Shown: positions 8,270 to 17,739 of the stretch, in pieces | Numbering within the stretch: the first letter of the stretch is position 1 | How the letters are laid out: each line of letters begins with the position of its first letter | From: Candidatus Pseudothioglobus singularis PS1 | GTDB taxonomy: Bacteria; Pseudomonadota; Gammaproteobacteria; PS1; Pseudothioglobaceae | Length of the DNA stretch: 64,000 bases | Direction of reading: 5' to 3' | NCBI RefSeq assembly: GCF_001281385.1 | Contig: NZ_CP006911.1 | Coordinates: 1,364,001 to 1,428,000 of the forward strand | The notes under the pieces: generated by a model | Databases searched by the model: none | The model's input: the letters and a program-made list of their open reading frames with translations, nothing else | Told to the model about the DNA's origin: nothing | Translations under genes and position numbers: made by a program

Positions 8270-9466
8270 TTAATCCTTTAATTGGTTCGTTGTATTTTCA
8301 ACATTAGGAAATGCTATATTACTCACCTTACCCGAGTCTTTAGACAACCCAGCAATAGCAAAACCTTTTTCATAAGGAACCGGAAGTAAAGGTGATTCTT
8401 TAAGATGGTCCGTAACAGTATCATTATGAAACTTAATAAAATCGAAGTTTTCTCCAATAATACATTCATCTCTGTAAGGTCCAAGCCATTTATCCTGCAT
8501 TCCACGATCAAGAATATCAGAGAGTGGCATAGTCATAACATTTCCAATTGATAGGTCCATGTATGGACATGGGACAATCTCTCCATCATGATTAATTGTA
8601 TTGATACCTTTTACAGTAATGCATTGACCCGGACGGCCATACGAAGGGGTCATGTGAGTAAAAATATTATACTTATCTTCTAAAAGTTTGAGGTAATCCA
8701 CATCATCTTTGGTACATACCCACTCATCATGGCCTCGAGCACTACCTACAGGCTTAGCAAGAGTAACGTATAAAGGTATATCTTCTTCATAGCAATATTC
8801 ACAAAACTCGTCAAATTCCTTTGAAAAAACTCTATCTTTTACAATACATGTAGAAATCAATAACTCAAGACCAGCCTCTTTTGAGGCTTTAACAGCTCTA
8901 AGCGCCCTCTTGTATGATCCAGGCTTTACACGAAAAGAGTCATGCTCTTCTTCTATAAAGCTATCCAATGAAATTTGAACTTTATAACCACCTAGAGCTG
9001 CAAACCATTTTGCCTTTTCTTCATCAAAAGTCCATCCATTCGTATCTAGGATAATGAGGTGCTTCATTGGATCAAGAGCAATAATTAACTCTTCAAGATT
9101 TTTATCTAATAGCGCCTCTCCTCCAGTTAAAACGAAACGATAAATTCCATATTCATCGGCTTGTCTAGATAACTCAGCATAATCATCAATTGTCATTTGA
9201 TGCCTGGGATCAATAGTACCCGTTTTCTTTTTTAAATCCCTGCTCATGTAGGGCTCTTCACAGCAATGTAAGCAGTGAAAATTACAAAGTGATCTATTTA
9301 TTTTAAGGCGAAGAATAGGACTTATTACACCATCAGCCATATTGCCAAAATAATTCTGGATTTTTTCATAAACCCTGGGTCTTTTAATACTTTGATCTTG
9401 ACGCTTCTTACCTTCAATTTCAGTAAGTGCAGCCTCTTCAGCATAAATTGGAATTGCAGTTTGCAT
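8270..9466 (-). CDS. Radical SAM protein with SPASM/Twitch-like C-terminus
   Basis: The protein has 398 residues. The cluster motif CX3CX2C is at C61, C65 and C68 (CNFHCLHC), GGEA at 115-118 is the SAM-binding site, and ISLDS around 165-169 is the usual MoaA/PqqE-like strand. C282, C300 and C335 in the C-terminal third (QCITVKG, VPCPYMD, DECIIG) could bind an auxiliary iron-sulfur cluster. It resembles the MoaA/NifB/PqqE group, including aminosugar and peptide-modifying members. It is first in a tight trio with the unknown 276-residue protein and the epimerase-like protein. The 105-bp gap upstream could hold its own promoter. The substrate is unknown; a sugar or an amino acid attached to the glycan is possible. 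Confidence 0.83.
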   Translation of the reverse strand: MQTAIPIYAEEAALTEIEGKKRQDQSIKRPRVYEKIQNYFGNMADGVISPILRLKINRSLCNFHCLHCCEEPYMSRDLKKKTGTIDPRHQMTIDDYAELSRQADEYGIYRFVLTGGEALLDKNLEELIIALDPMKHLIILDTNGWTFDEEKAKWFAALGGYKVQISLDSFIEEEHDSFRVKPGSYKRALRAVKASKEAGLELLISTCIVKDRVFSKEFDEFCEYCYEEDIPLYVTLAKPVGSARGHDEWVCTKDDVDYLKLLEDKYNIFTHMTPSYGRPGQCITVKGINTINHDGEIVPCPYMDLSIGNVMTMPLSDILDRGMQDKWLGPYRDECIIGENFDFIKFHNDTVTDHLKESPLLPVPYEKGFAIAGLSKDSGKVSNIAFPNVENTTNQLKD

Positions 9467-9571
9467 AATATAATTTACTCCTTTAACAGAAAATTTTATG
9501 AACTAAGATTAATAAATTAAACTTTGAATAATTATAATAAGATTAATAAACAAAAGAATATATTTTTAAAA

Positions 9572-10066
9572 TTACAATCCTATCTTGTCCCTATATATTT
9601 CATGTTGATAAATTAAATTATCAGGACAACTTTGAAACCAACACCAGCTTCCATTTTTAGGAGAATTTTTATCGAACTTAGTTGCTTTATTTAGTGAGCT
9701 TGTTAAACTACATTCATACAATAAGGACAAAAAATGGCCTCTTAAATCACGTTCTTTATTCATAATTTCATTAATCTCAATAGGCTTCTCAATAAAAGAT
9801 ACTGTAGCATCAAGTTCATTTAATGCTACTTTATTCACCCTAGTTTCAGCTAGTTCTTTAAATCTTATTATTCCACCAGGCAAATGCCAATCTGGCCCAT
9901 AAAATTCATCATGTCTCCATGTTAATAAAGTTCCTTTCAATGGATCTTTAATTAAAAGCTCTACATTGACCATTGGTGTTAACTGACTTACAAATAAAAA
10001 TACCTCTTCTGGCAAGCCCTTTCTTGGATTAGCAATTTTACTTAATAGTTCTTTGATTTCTCTCAT
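9572..10066 (-). CDS. NUDIX hydrolase (GDP-mannose mannosyl hydrolase-like)
   Basis: The 164-residue protein contains WHLPGGIIRFKE followed by a degenerate Nudix box: the GX5E part is intact, but the usual REXXEEXG reads KVALNELDA. Such a relaxed box is also seen in Gmm/GDP-mannose mannosyl hydrolases, which use a different catalytic base. LLTWRHDEFYGPDWHLPGG resembles the Gmm pattern of a sugar-recognition loop before the box. It would hydrolyse an NDP-sugar or related nucleotide in the cytoplasm. The gene starts 3 bp after the methyltransferase gene ends, so it belongs to the same transcript as rfbFGH. Substrate unknown. Confidence 0.8.
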   Translation of the reverse strand: MREIKELLSKIANPRKGLPEEVFLFVSQLTPMVNVELLIKDPLKGTLLTWRHDEFYGPDWHLPGGIIRFKELAETRVNKVALNELDATVSFIEKPIEINEIMNKERDLRGHFLSLLYECSLTSSLNKATKFDKNSPKNGSWCWFQSCPDNLIYQHEIYRDKIGL

Positions 10067-10069
10067 GAT

Positions 10070-11206
10070 TCAGTCTTCAAATAACTCTAGTCCAAACTCT
10101 CTTAAAACTGCAATTTCAATTAAAGGATATTTCGATTTCATAATTTTAATAATTTCGTCAGAATAACTCCCTGCCATTATAATTAGTGCATCGACAGGAT
10201 CTTCTATTAATTTATCTTCTGAAACTATCTTAATATGGCTCGAAGGTGAGTATCTACCTTGTTTGAAAACAGCAGAATCAACAATATATTTAATATTTTT
10301 CTCAATTTTAGTTAATGAAATAGTTGCAAGTGCTTGGTGCCCTGCTCCCCAGATAGCAACGCCCTTTTCAGGGAATTTTTTTATGAAAAAATCTAAATCA
10401 TACTTTACTTTTTTCTTAAAGTTTTCAAAAAAATCTAAATTAGTTTTAATTCTTTTTCTTACAACCGCTGACAAAATATAGTTATGCCAAATCGATTTAC
10501 AACTTAAAACTTCAAAACCATTAAGTTGCAAAGTAAAAATTAAAGTCTCTTTAGTAAAGTACATAAGATGATCTGAGATAAATTCGGAGTATAAACCCTT
10601 TTCTAAAATCATATTAAAATTTGGAACTTCTATAAGACCTATTGAACCTTCATTTAAAATCTTTGAAAGTTCACCAAGGACTTTATTTGGATCAGGCCAA
10701 TGTTCCATAAAACTAAGACACATAAATCCATCAAATTTTTGATTTTCTATATCTGAATGTTTATCGCCTAAAAACCCCTGAGATACAGATAAATTATTAT
10801 TCACACAATAATCAACTGATTGTATTGAATACTCAATTCCGTGTGCCTCTGCACCAACAGTAGATAAAATTTCAAGGTATTCGCCCTTACCACAACCAAC
10901 TTCTAATACTTTTTTATTGGTTAAATTAAATTCTTTTACCCAAGACTTAAACTGCTTTAAGCGGAATTTTTTCATCTCTTCTGAAAAAGAACTTGCTCGA
11001 ATTACTTCCTTAAAGTATGGAACAGGAGCATTGTCAAGCTGAATCAAACCACAAGACTTACATTGAACAATAAAAAGACTTGAACCTGCATCAAATTTTA
11101 AATCTTCAGTTGTTAAAAATCCTTGAGCCGATGAAGGCATATTACTATAACTTAATAGATTATTTTTGTAGCATATAGCGTCGCAAACTCTGCAATTAAT
11201 TGACAT
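10070..11206 (-). CDS. NDP-sugar C-methyltransferase-like SAM-dependent methyltransferase
   Basis: An upstream ATG exists at 11227, but the ATG at 11206 is preferred: it follows the preceding stop by 1 bp and starts directly at the zinc-ribbon cysteines (CRVC, later CKSCGL). The resulting 378-residue protein shows three domains of the TylC3/NovU type: an N-terminal zinc-binding region, a SAM-binding core with VLEVGCGKGEYL, and a C-terminal Rossmann-like domain with VAIWGAGHQAL. These enzymes C-methylate 4-keto-deoxysugar nucleotides, usually at C3. Here a 4-keto CDP-sugar from RfbF/G/H is the natural candidate. Some relatives in glycan loci are not proven methyltransferases, so the exact reaction is open. 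Confidence 0.8.
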   Translation of the reverse strand: MSINCRVCDAICYKNNLLSYSNMPSSAQGFLTTEDLKFDAGSSLFIVQCKSCGLIQLDNAPVPYFKEVIRASSFSEEMKKFRLKQFKSWVKEFNLTNKKVLEVGCGKGEYLEILSTVGAEAHGIEYSIQSVDYCVNNNLSVSQGFLGDKHSDIENQKFDGFMCLSFMEHWPDPNKVLGELSKILNEGSIGLIEVPNFNMILEKGLYSEFISDHLMYFTKETLIFTLQLNGFEVLSCKSIWHNYILSAVVRKRIKTNLDFFENFKKKVKYDLDFFIKKFPEKGVAIWGAGHQALATISLTKIEKNIKYIVDSAVFKQGRYSPSSHIKIVSEDKLIEDPVDALIIMAGSYSDEIIKIMKSKYPLIEIAVLREFGLELFED

Positions 11207-11207
11207 T

Positions 11208-13037
11208 TCAATTATCTCTGTTAGCATTTCTAGAAATATCTAGAAGACTTATAATCATTTCTGACTCAAGTATTTTGAGAGGAAGAAGTGGGGTCATATC
11301 CTCCAGTGGCATAGAATAAATTGAACCATCTTTTTGAGGTAAAGCTGAAACTTTAGGAAGTAAAACCTCATTCTTGACTAATCGAACATCAATTATTACA
11401 GGCTGATTTGAACCTATACATTTTTGAAGAGTTTCATCTAATTCAGAAGCATCAATTACTTTTTCAAACTGAATATTATAAGTAAAAGATAATTTTTCAA
11501 GATCTGGTAATACTAGGCCAGACTCTGGGCCAGTACCAACGTATCTTTCTTCGAAATAATTACGCTGAGTATTTCTGATAGAAGCATATCCATCATTGTT
11601 CATAACCACTAATACAATCGGCAGGTTAAAGGCCTTAACTGTAGCCAACTCTTGAATATTGAGCTGCAAACTTCCATCACTTTCAATAGCAACCATTGGC
11701 TTTTTATTATTAGCAAAACAGGCACCTATAGCAGACGGTAAGCCATAGCCCATTGCGCCTAAACCAGAGGTGAGAAAAACTCTTTGGCCAACCCTATTAC
11801 GAAAAACGGTGTAGAAGGCTTCAACTGCGAGACCAGAACTTCCTGTAGAAATCAAAGTTTCTTCAGGAATATTATTTGACAAAGAATTTGCCAGATGATA
11901 GTGGGAGATCTCACCTTTATTTGGAAAAGGTTTTCCTTTATTAACTCCATATCTAGTTTTCCAATCATTGCAAGTGTCTTGCCAAAATTTAAGACCAGAA
12001 GAAGTTTTTATTTTTGTTTTTTTGATGGAATCAATAAATTTACCCGCATCAGAAACAACTGAAATTTCAATATCCATTTCAAGTTTCTTGATCTCATTTG
12101 AATCAACATCTACAATGATTTTTTTAGCCTCTCTAGCAAAGCCTTTTGAATTATATGCCGTAATGATATTATCTAATCGGCAACCAATACTTATTAATAA
12201 GTCGCAATTTTGAACAGCAAAATTTGGACCTCTTAATGCAACAACCCCTGGACGGCCAACATAAAGAGGATGGTTGAATGGTAATAGGTCAAGAGCGTTC
12301 CAAGTGCTTACCACAGGAACTCCAAGCTCCTCAACCCAATCTTTAAATGATTCAGCAGCATTTGCTAAACGAATACCATGTCCTGCAATAATTAGAGGTC
12401 TCTCTGAATTTGAGATTAAATTCTGAATATCCTTAATTACTTTATTAGGAATGTCTTTTACTTTATCTGTATTATTATTTTGCCAAACAGGAAGGTTTTC
12501 CAAAGATAACGGAGCCCCTTGAACATCAAGAGGAACATCAATCCAAACAGGTCCAGCTCGTCCATCTTTAGCCATATGATAAGCCTCTTCCAACACAGAC
12601 CTTATTTCCTGTGGGTTTTCAACAATTTTTGAGTATTTAGTAATACTCTTAACCATTTTAACAATATCAACCTCTTGGACTCCCTTTTGCCTCAAAGGTG
12701 AGTCACGAAGCATGTCACTTCTTTTACATTGACCAGATATGATCATTAAAGGAACAGATTCGATCCAAGCACCGGCAACTGCAGTGATAGCATTTGTAGC
12801 ACCTGGACCTGTAGTAACCATTGCTACACCGATATTTTCACTAATCCTTGAGTAAGCTTCTGCAGAAATTGCTGCTGCCTGCTCATGAAGGCAGGCCACT
12901 ACTTCAATTTGCCTATTCTTACCAACTGCGTCCACAAGGTGCATTGCACCACCTCCTGGCAAAAGAAAGACATTTTTAACCCCAATTTTTTCAATAAAAT
13001 CTGCTATGTAGTCAGCAACTCTATAAGTTTCACTCAC
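11208..13037 (-). CDS. ThDP-dependent acetolactate-synthase-like enzyme, candidate YerE-type sugar acetyltransferase
   Basis: The 609-residue protein has the three-domain ThDP layout: the catalytic Glu E52 in LHEQAAA, a TTGPGATNAI loop, a central Rossmann-like domain, and a C-terminal cofactor site ESDGSLQLN followed about 27 residues later by NND. Overall it looks like IlvB/acetohydroxyacid synthase. No regulatory subunit or ilv gene is near; it lies 4 bp downstream of the NeuB-like gene, in the rfbFGH transcript. In Yersinia the homologue YerE transfers a two-carbon unit from pyruvate to C4 of CDP-4-keto-3,6-dideoxyglucose to make yersiniose. The same reaction here is a strong contextual hypothesis, not proven by the sequence. 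Confidence 0.82.
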   Translation of the reverse strand: MSETYRVADYIADFIEKIGVKNVFLLPGGGAMHLVDAVGKNRQIEVVACLHEQAAAISAEAYSRISENIGVAMVTTGPGATNAITAVAGAWIESVPLMIISGQCKRSDMLRDSPLRQKGVQEVDIVKMVKSITKYSKIVENPQEIRSVLEEAYHMAKDGRAGPVWIDVPLDVQGAPLSLENLPVWQNNNTDKVKDIPNKVIKDIQNLISNSERPLIIAGHGIRLANAAESFKDWVEELGVPVVSTWNALDLLPFNHPLYVGRPGVVALRGPNFAVQNCDLLISIGCRLDNIITAYNSKGFAREAKKIIVDVDSNEIKKLEMDIEISVVSDAGKFIDSIKKTKIKTSSGLKFWQDTCNDWKTRYGVNKGKPFPNKGEISHYHLANSLSNNIPEETLISTGSSGLAVEAFYTVFRNRVGQRVFLTSGLGAMGYGLPSAIGACFANNKKPMVAIESDGSLQLNIQELATVKAFNLPIVLVVMNNDGYASIRNTQRNYFEERYVGTGPESGLVLPDLEKLSFTYNIQFEKVIDASELDETLQKCIGSNQPVIIDVRLVKNEVLLPKVSALPQKDGSIYSMPLEDMTPLLPLKILESEMIISLLDISRNANRDN

Positions 13038-13041
13038 CCAA

Positions 13042-14544
13042 CTAGCCCATCCAATGTGTCAATATAGTTTTTCTATTCTCATTAAGAGAGATACTTTCAT
13101 CTGTATAAAATGAATCATTAACAAAATGAGTACTAGAGATTTCTTCAATAACTGCTCCATCATGACTTATAAATGCATGACGCGTTTCTGGTTCAATAGT
13201 TAGCACATCTCCAGGAGAACAAGTCTGAGTCACGCCATTTAATACAATTTCTACAGTGCCATATAAAACATGAAAAGTTTCTTCTTTTTGCTTATGATAT
13301 TGTTCAGGATGTTTTTGTCCAGGAAGTGACACTAATAATTTTTTACAATAATCCCTATTTACAACAGTCAACATTGTAAGGCCAAACTCATGAAACTTTT
13401 CTAATCCATAATGATGTGATATTTCAAGCTCAGCTGATCCTGGTATTACAACATTACTATCCTTTATAATTTTTCTAACTTTTTTAACTATATCCCAAAT
13501 TTTTTCTCTCGAATCTGTCTTAATGGAATTACTAGGTGAAATTGCATCATTAACATGAATATCTTCTTTAGCATGAAATGAAAAATATTTTGACCAGTCA
13601 TTTGCAGTAAATTGTCCCTCTTCTGGAGGAAATGCAAAAAAAACATTTTCAATAGTCAATGCATCACCTTTATGTATATCTCGCTTAGCAAAAACCCCTC
13701 TTCTAAGAGAAAGCAAGCTTGCAGCCTCTTTAGGATTAACAGGAAGTCTGACATCACTAACACCACAAGTTTTTTGAGCATATAAAGCAGACTCCAGCCA
13801 AGCGTCAACCTGTTCAGGGGTTGCTGAATATTTATTAATTCCATATTTTTCAGTTTGAACAGCTACATGTTTTTCAAAAATGCTAGCACCTTTTGCAACA
13901 GCCATCTTAATGAAGTCAGTGTTAGATGTATCCTCATGCGTAGAAAAACCAATCCGAACATCTGGATAGCGATTTTTAAGAAAATCAATTTGAGAAATAT
14001 GCATTTTATCATCTGGTGTAGGATATTCACCAACACAGTGAAGAATCGCGAATTCTTTATTTCGATGCTTTAGAAAGCTTATTACTTGGTCAATAAGTTC
14101 AATAGTAGCGCCAGCAGTTGAAGCAATAATAGGCTTATCTGTTTGACTTATTTTCTCTAAAAGGGGCCAGTCACCAAAGGAACAACTTGGAATTTTAATA
14201 ATGTCTAAATCCTGAGATTCAATCACATCCACTGATTCCTCATCAAAAGGAGTTGACATAGTTAGAAAACCTTGTTTTTGAATTTCTTTAACTAGACGAT
14301 CATGATCTCCTCTTGTCAGTCGGGTTTCAGAAAATCTTTTAATATATGGAATATCGTCCCTTCCCTTCATACTAGGATGAATAAATGAATCTAGCTGACG
14401 ATATTGCAACTTAAATGCAAAAGAAAAAGGATACTTTTTGCATACTTTTCCAAATTCTTGAATTACATGAATTCCATGTTCAATATCACCCATATGATTA
14501 TTTGCTAACTCAAGAGTAAATAAATTTTCTGGTATTTTTTTCAC
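13042..14544 (-). CDS. NeuB-like sialic-acid-synthase-family protein fused to SAF and cupin domains
   Basis: The frame runs upstream to an ATG at 14625, but GGGAGAG lies 4 bp before a GTG at 14544, and that start gives the normal family N-terminus (KKIPENLFTLELANNHMGD). The protein then has 500 residues: a NeuB TIM barrel to about 270, an SAF/antifreeze-like segment (LRRGVFAKRDIHKGD), and a C-terminal cupin (HPEQYHKQKEETFHVLYG, then GDVLTIEPETRHAF). NeuB enzymes condense phosphoenolpyruvate with an aldose to form nonulosonic acids. No neuA or neuC is seen, so classical sialic acid synthesis is unsupported. With the adjacent ThDP enzyme it may extend or branch a deoxysugar. Confidence 0.83.
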   Translation of the reverse strand: MKKIPENLFTLELANNHMGDIEHGIHVIQEFGKVCKKYPFSFAFKLQYRQLDSFIHPSMKGRDDIPYIKRFSETRLTRGDHDRLVKEIQKQGFLTMSTPFDEESVDVIESQDLDIIKIPSCSFGDWPLLEKISQTDKPIIASTAGATIELIDQVISFLKHRNKEFAILHCVGEYPTPDDKMHISQIDFLKNRYPDVRIGFSTHEDTSNTDFIKMAVAKGASIFEKHVAVQTEKYGINKYSATPEQVDAWLESALYAQKTCGVSDVRLPVNPKEAASLLSLRRGVFAKRDIHKGDALTIENVFFAFPPEEGQFTANDWSKYFSFHAKEDIHVNDAISPSNSIKTDSREKIWDIVKKVRKIIKDSNVVIPGSAELEISHHYGLEKFHEFGLTMLTVVNRDYCKKLLVSLPGQKHPEQYHKQKEETFHVLYGTVEIVLNGVTQTCSPGDVLTIEPETRHAFISHDGAVIEEISSTHFVNDSFYTDESISLNENRKTILTHWMG

Positions 14545-14575
14545 AAAACTCTCCCTATATTTATTATTTGGTTTG

Positions 14576-15886
14576 TTACCAACCGATTCCAAAAAGTTCT
14601 TCCAACTTTGACACAACAAAGTCAAGATGTTGTTTCTTTAATCCAGGATATAATCCAATCCAAAATGTCTGGTTCATAATGATATCAGTATTTTTCAAAC
14701 TGCCCACAACTCTATACTCTCTATTTTGAAAATAAGGTTGTCTAGTGAGATTCCCAGCAAAAAGAAGGCGAGTTCCAATATTATAACTATCCAAATGTTT
14801 GGTCAACATAACTCTACTTATGCCAGAATCTTCTTTAATGGTTATTGGAAAACCAAACCATGATGGAGAAGAGTTCTCGGTAGGCTTTGGAAGTATTAAG
14901 AATTCTTTTAAGGTTTGTAGTTTTTCTGTCAAGTACTCAAAATTATCTTTTCTAGCTTTGACAAAATCATCAATACGTTCGAGTTGAGCCAAACCACAAG
15001 CAGCCTGCATATCCGTAATTTTTAAATTATATCCAAGATGAGAATATGTGTATTTGTGATCATAGCCTTTTGGTAAGTCTCCAAGCTGCCAGTCAAAACG
15101 CTTACCACAGGTATTATCGCAACCAGGCAAACAATAGCAATCCCTTCCCCAGTCTCTAATTGACTCAATACACATTTTTAACTGGGCATTATTTGTAAAA
15201 ACTGCTCCACCCTCCCCCATGGTAATATGGTGTGCAGGATAAAAACTTAAAGTACCAATATCTCCAAAAGTCCCAACTCTTTTACCATCATATTCAGAAC
15301 CAAGGGCATCACAAGTATCTTCAACTAGCCATAAGTTGTATTTTTCAGTAAATTTTTTGATAGCCCTAAGATTATAGGGATTGCCTAAGGTATGAGCTAT
15401 CATGACAGCTTTTGTTTTGTCAGAGTATGCTTCTTCAAGAAGATCTACATTAATATTATAAGTTGGAATATCAACATCTACAAAAACAGGCACACAATTA
15501 TTTTGAATAATTGGATTAACAGTTGTTGGAAAACCAGCTGCAACAGAAATCACCTCATCCCCAGGCATTAATCTTCTATCCCCTAGCTTAGGAGAAGTAA
15601 GAGCAGAAAATGCACACAAGTTAGCAGATGAGCCAGAATTTGTTGTAAGAACATATTTTGCACCTAAATAGTCACCAAGTTTTTTTTCAAACTCAGTATT
15701 AAAACGACCCGTTGTCAGCCAACCGTCCAAAACTGCATCTGTCATCATTTTAAGTTCATTGCTACCTATAACTTTTCCTGATGGAGGAATTATATCTCCC
15801 TCCTTAAAGGAATCATTGTTTAGATGCTCGTCACCATACTGGACAACTAAGTTCAATATTTTTTCTCTTAATTCTTTCTTGGTCAT
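14576..15886 (-). CDS. rfbH: CDP-4-keto-6-deoxyglucose 3-dehydrase (E1, RfbH/DdhC)
   Basis: This DegT/DnrJ/EryC1/StrS-fold protein has 436 residues. It carries the E1-specific [14 protein letters not shown] at 214-227, where H220 replaces the PLP-binding Lys of ordinary aminotransferases, so PMP is used for C3 dehydration. C250, C252, C256 and C260 ([12 protein letters not shown]) match the region of the [2Fe-2S] ligands of E1. The product, after reduction by an E3 partner, is CDP-4-keto-3,6-dideoxyglucose, the precursor of abequose, paratose, tyvelose, ascarylose and yersiniose. It starts 8 bp after rfbG ends. The usual E3 reductase (DdhD/AscD) is not encoded in this window. Confidence 0.94.
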   Translation of the reverse strand: MTKKELREKILNLVVQYGDEHLNNDSFKEGDIIPPSGKVIGSNELKMMTDAVLDGWLTTGRFNTEFEKKLGDYLGAKYVLTTNSGSSANLCAFSALTSPKLGDRRLMPGDEVISVAAGFPTTVNPIIQNNCVPVFVDVDIPTYNINVDLLEEAYSDKTKAVMIAHTLGNPYNLRAIKKFTEKYNLWLVEDTCDALGSEYDGKRVGTFGDIGTLSFYPAHHITMGEGGAVFTNNAQLKMCIESIRDWGRDCYCLPGCDNTCGKRFDWQLGDLPKGYDHKYTYSHLGYNLKITDMQAACGLAQLERIDDFVKARKDNFEYLTEKLQTLKEFLILPKPTENSSPSWFGFPITIKEDSGISRVMLTKHLDSYNIGTRLLFAGNLTRQPYFQNREYRVVGSLKNTDIIMNQTFWIGLYPGLKKQHLDFVVSKLEELFGIGW

Positions 15887-15894
15887 TAATATTC

Positions 15895-16980
15895 CTATTT
15901 ATTTTGATAGTTTTGAATTTGGTTTAAACATATTTCCTTACATTTTGAAGGATTTGATCTCTCTTCTTTATGCCACTCTACAATTTTAGTTAGAGCTTCA
16001 TCTAAAGTCCATTTAGGCTTCCAATTTAAATTTTTCAAGGCTTTACTGCAATTAAGCTTAAGAAAGGCAGCCTCGTGTTCATGGAAATTTTTGTCCATAG
16101 TCCATTGTGATTTGTCACCCCACAAATACGCAATTCTTTTTACAATCCACTCTACTGGTCGAGCATCTTCATCATTTGGTCCAAAATTCCATGCTTCTGC
16201 ATGAATAGAGCCCTCTGTAAATAGTAATTCAGCTAATAGCATATAACCAGAAAGTGGCTCTAAAACATGCTGCCATGGCCGGACTGCATGAGGATTTCGG
16301 ATCTTAACTTTTTCTTTTTTTTGAAAAGCGTCAATTATATCTGGAATTAGTCTATCTTCAGCCCAATCACCACCGCCAATAACATTACCAGCCCGAACAG
16401 AGGCAATAGCTGTATTATTTTTCTGAGAATTTGTATTTGCAAAAAAACTATTTCTATATGATGAAATTAACAACTCAGAAGCACCTTTGCTACTACTGTA
16501 GGGATCAAAGCCCCCCATTGGGTCATCTTCTACATATCCTTCATAGCTCCCTGTATTTTCATAGCATTTATCAGAAGTGACCATAATTGCAGCTTTAACA
16601 TTACCAACATTTTTTATTGCTTCAAGAATGTTGACTGTGCCCATTACATTGGTTTCATATGTTTCTAAAGGGTTTAAGTATGAATATTTAACTAGAGATT
16701 GAGCAGCTAAGTGAAATACAATTTCAGGCTTGTATTTTTGAAAAATTTTTGTTAAACCTTGAAGGTCGCGTATATCTTGCCTATGACTTATTATATCATT
16801 AGCAATATGAGCTTTTAAATACAAACTTGGCTTTGAAGGTGGGTCTAGTGAAACTCCAATTACTTCAGCACCTAGGCTTTTCAGCCATAAAGTTAACCAA
16901 CTTCCTTTAAAGCCTGAATGCCCAGAAATTAGTACTTTCTTACCAGACCAGAAACTATAATTCACTTCCAAACACGCCAT
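15895..16980 (-). CDS. rfbG: CDP-glucose 4,6-dehydratase
   Basis: The 361-residue extended SDR has the family-typical [18 protein letters not shown] near 16-33, [13 protein letters not shown] with the catalytic Tyr and Lys, and [19 protein letters not shown], all diagnostic of RfbG/DdhB. It converts CDP-glucose to CDP-4-keto-6-deoxyglucose with bound NAD+. The ATG at 16980 overlaps rfbF by 19 bp. A GTG at 16965, overlapping the rfbF stop as GTGA, would give the shorter [10 protein letters not shown]-terminus that aligns better with known RfbG proteins. Neither start has a convincing Shine-Dalgarno sequence. Confidence 0.94.
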   Translation of the reverse strand: MACLEVNYSFWSGKKVLISGHSGFKGSWLTLWLKSLGAEVIGVSLDPPSKPSLYLKAHIANDIISHRQDIRDLQGLTKIFQKYKPEIVFHLAAQSLVKYSYLNPLETYETNVMGTVNILEAIKNVGNVKAAIMVTSDKCYENTGSYEGYVEDDPMGGFDPYSSSKGASELLISSYRNSFFANTNSQKNNTAIASVRAGNVIGGGDWAEDRLIPDIIDAFQKKEKVKIRNPHAVRPWQHVLEPLSGYMLLAELLFTEGSIHAEAWNFGPNDEDARPVEWIVKRIAYLWGDKSQWTMDKNFHEHEAAFLKLNCSKALKNLNWKPKWTLDEALTKIVEWHKEERSNPSKCKEICLNQIQNYQNK

Positions 16981-17735
16981 GGTGCTTTAGAATTAGTCCA
17001 GAGATCCTCAAGGTAATTCTTATCCCTTAAAGTATCCATAGGCTGCCAAAAGCCATCATGATTAAAAGCAATCATGTTGCCTTTTTGAGCTAAAGTCTCC
17101 ATTGGCTCATGCTCCCAAAAGGTAGTATCATCAGCAATGAACTCAATTACTTTGGGTGAAAGGACAAAAAAACCACCATTGATTCTTGCACCATCTCCTC
17201 TTGGTTTTTCTACAAAGGTCTTAACTTGTCCATTTAATATCTCTAGAGCACCAAAACGCCCAGGAGAGAAAACTGCTGTAAGAGTAGCTAGTTTTTGATG
17301 TGCCTTATGATGTCTTATCAGAGCGGCAATATCTACATTACTAACCCCATCTCCATAAGTTAGGCAAAATGCCTCTTCATCTTTAACATAGTCAAGTACT
17401 CGTTTAATTCTCCCTCCAGTCATAGTATTTTCACCAGTATCAACCAAAGTAACTGTCCAAGGCTCTGCTCTTTCTTGATGAACATGCATTTTATTGTTCT
17501 TCATATCAAATGTTACATCAGACATGTGGAGAAAATAATTTGCGAAATATTCCTTTATTAAATAACCCCTGTAGCCACAACAAATAATAAAATCATTTAC
17601 GCCATGATATGAATAAAGTTTCATAATATGCCAAAGTATCGGTTTATTTCCAATTTGAATCATGGGTTTTGGAATATTATCAGTTTCCTCACTAATCCTA
17701 GTTCCAAACCCACCCGCTAAAATAACTGCCTTCAT
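16962..17735 (-). CDS. rfbF: Glucose-1-phosphate cytidylyltransferase
   Basis: An upstream start at 17774 would overlap mtnA. The ATG at 17735 has GAAGGA at good spacing and gives the normal [13 protein letters not shown] start, so it is chosen (257 residues). The protein has the nucleotidyltransferase loop [28 protein letters not shown], and the closing [14 protein letters not shown] typical of RfbF/DdhA. It makes CDP-glucose from CTP and glucose-1-phosphate, the entry to CDP-dideoxyhexoses. The start lies 4 bp after the mtnA stop, so the CDP-sugar genes continue the salvage operon upstream. Confidence 0.95.
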   Translation of the reverse strand: MKAVILAGGFGTRISEETDNIPKPMIQIGNKPILWHIMKLYSYHGVNDFIICCGYRGYLIKEYFANYFLHMSDVTFDMKNNKMHVHQERAEPWTVTLVDTGENTMTGGRIKRVLDYVKDEEAFCLTYGDGVSNVDIAALIRHHKAHQKLATLTAVFSPGRFGALEILNGQVKTFVEKPRGDGARINGGFFVLSPKVIEFIADDTTFWEHEPMETLAQKGNMIAFNHDGFWQPMDTLRDKNYLEDLWTNSKAPWRVWK

Positions 17736-17739
17736 GAAC

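Noticed and set aside
10070-11227. Methyltransferase start at ATG 11227
   Set aside because: It overlaps the upstream gene by 20 bp and adds seven residues before the zinc-ribbon; ATG 11206 is the better start.
11208-13037. Housekeeping acetolactate synthase (ilvB)
   Set aside because: No ilvN, ilvC or ilvD is near, and it sits inside the CDP-sugar operon; a dedicated sugar enzyme is more likely, although motifs alone do not exclude IlvB.
13042-14625. Longer NeuB-like start at ATG 14625
   Set aside because: It would overlap rfbH by 50 bp, and the 27 extra residues match nothing; GTG 14544 has a strong ribosome-binding site.
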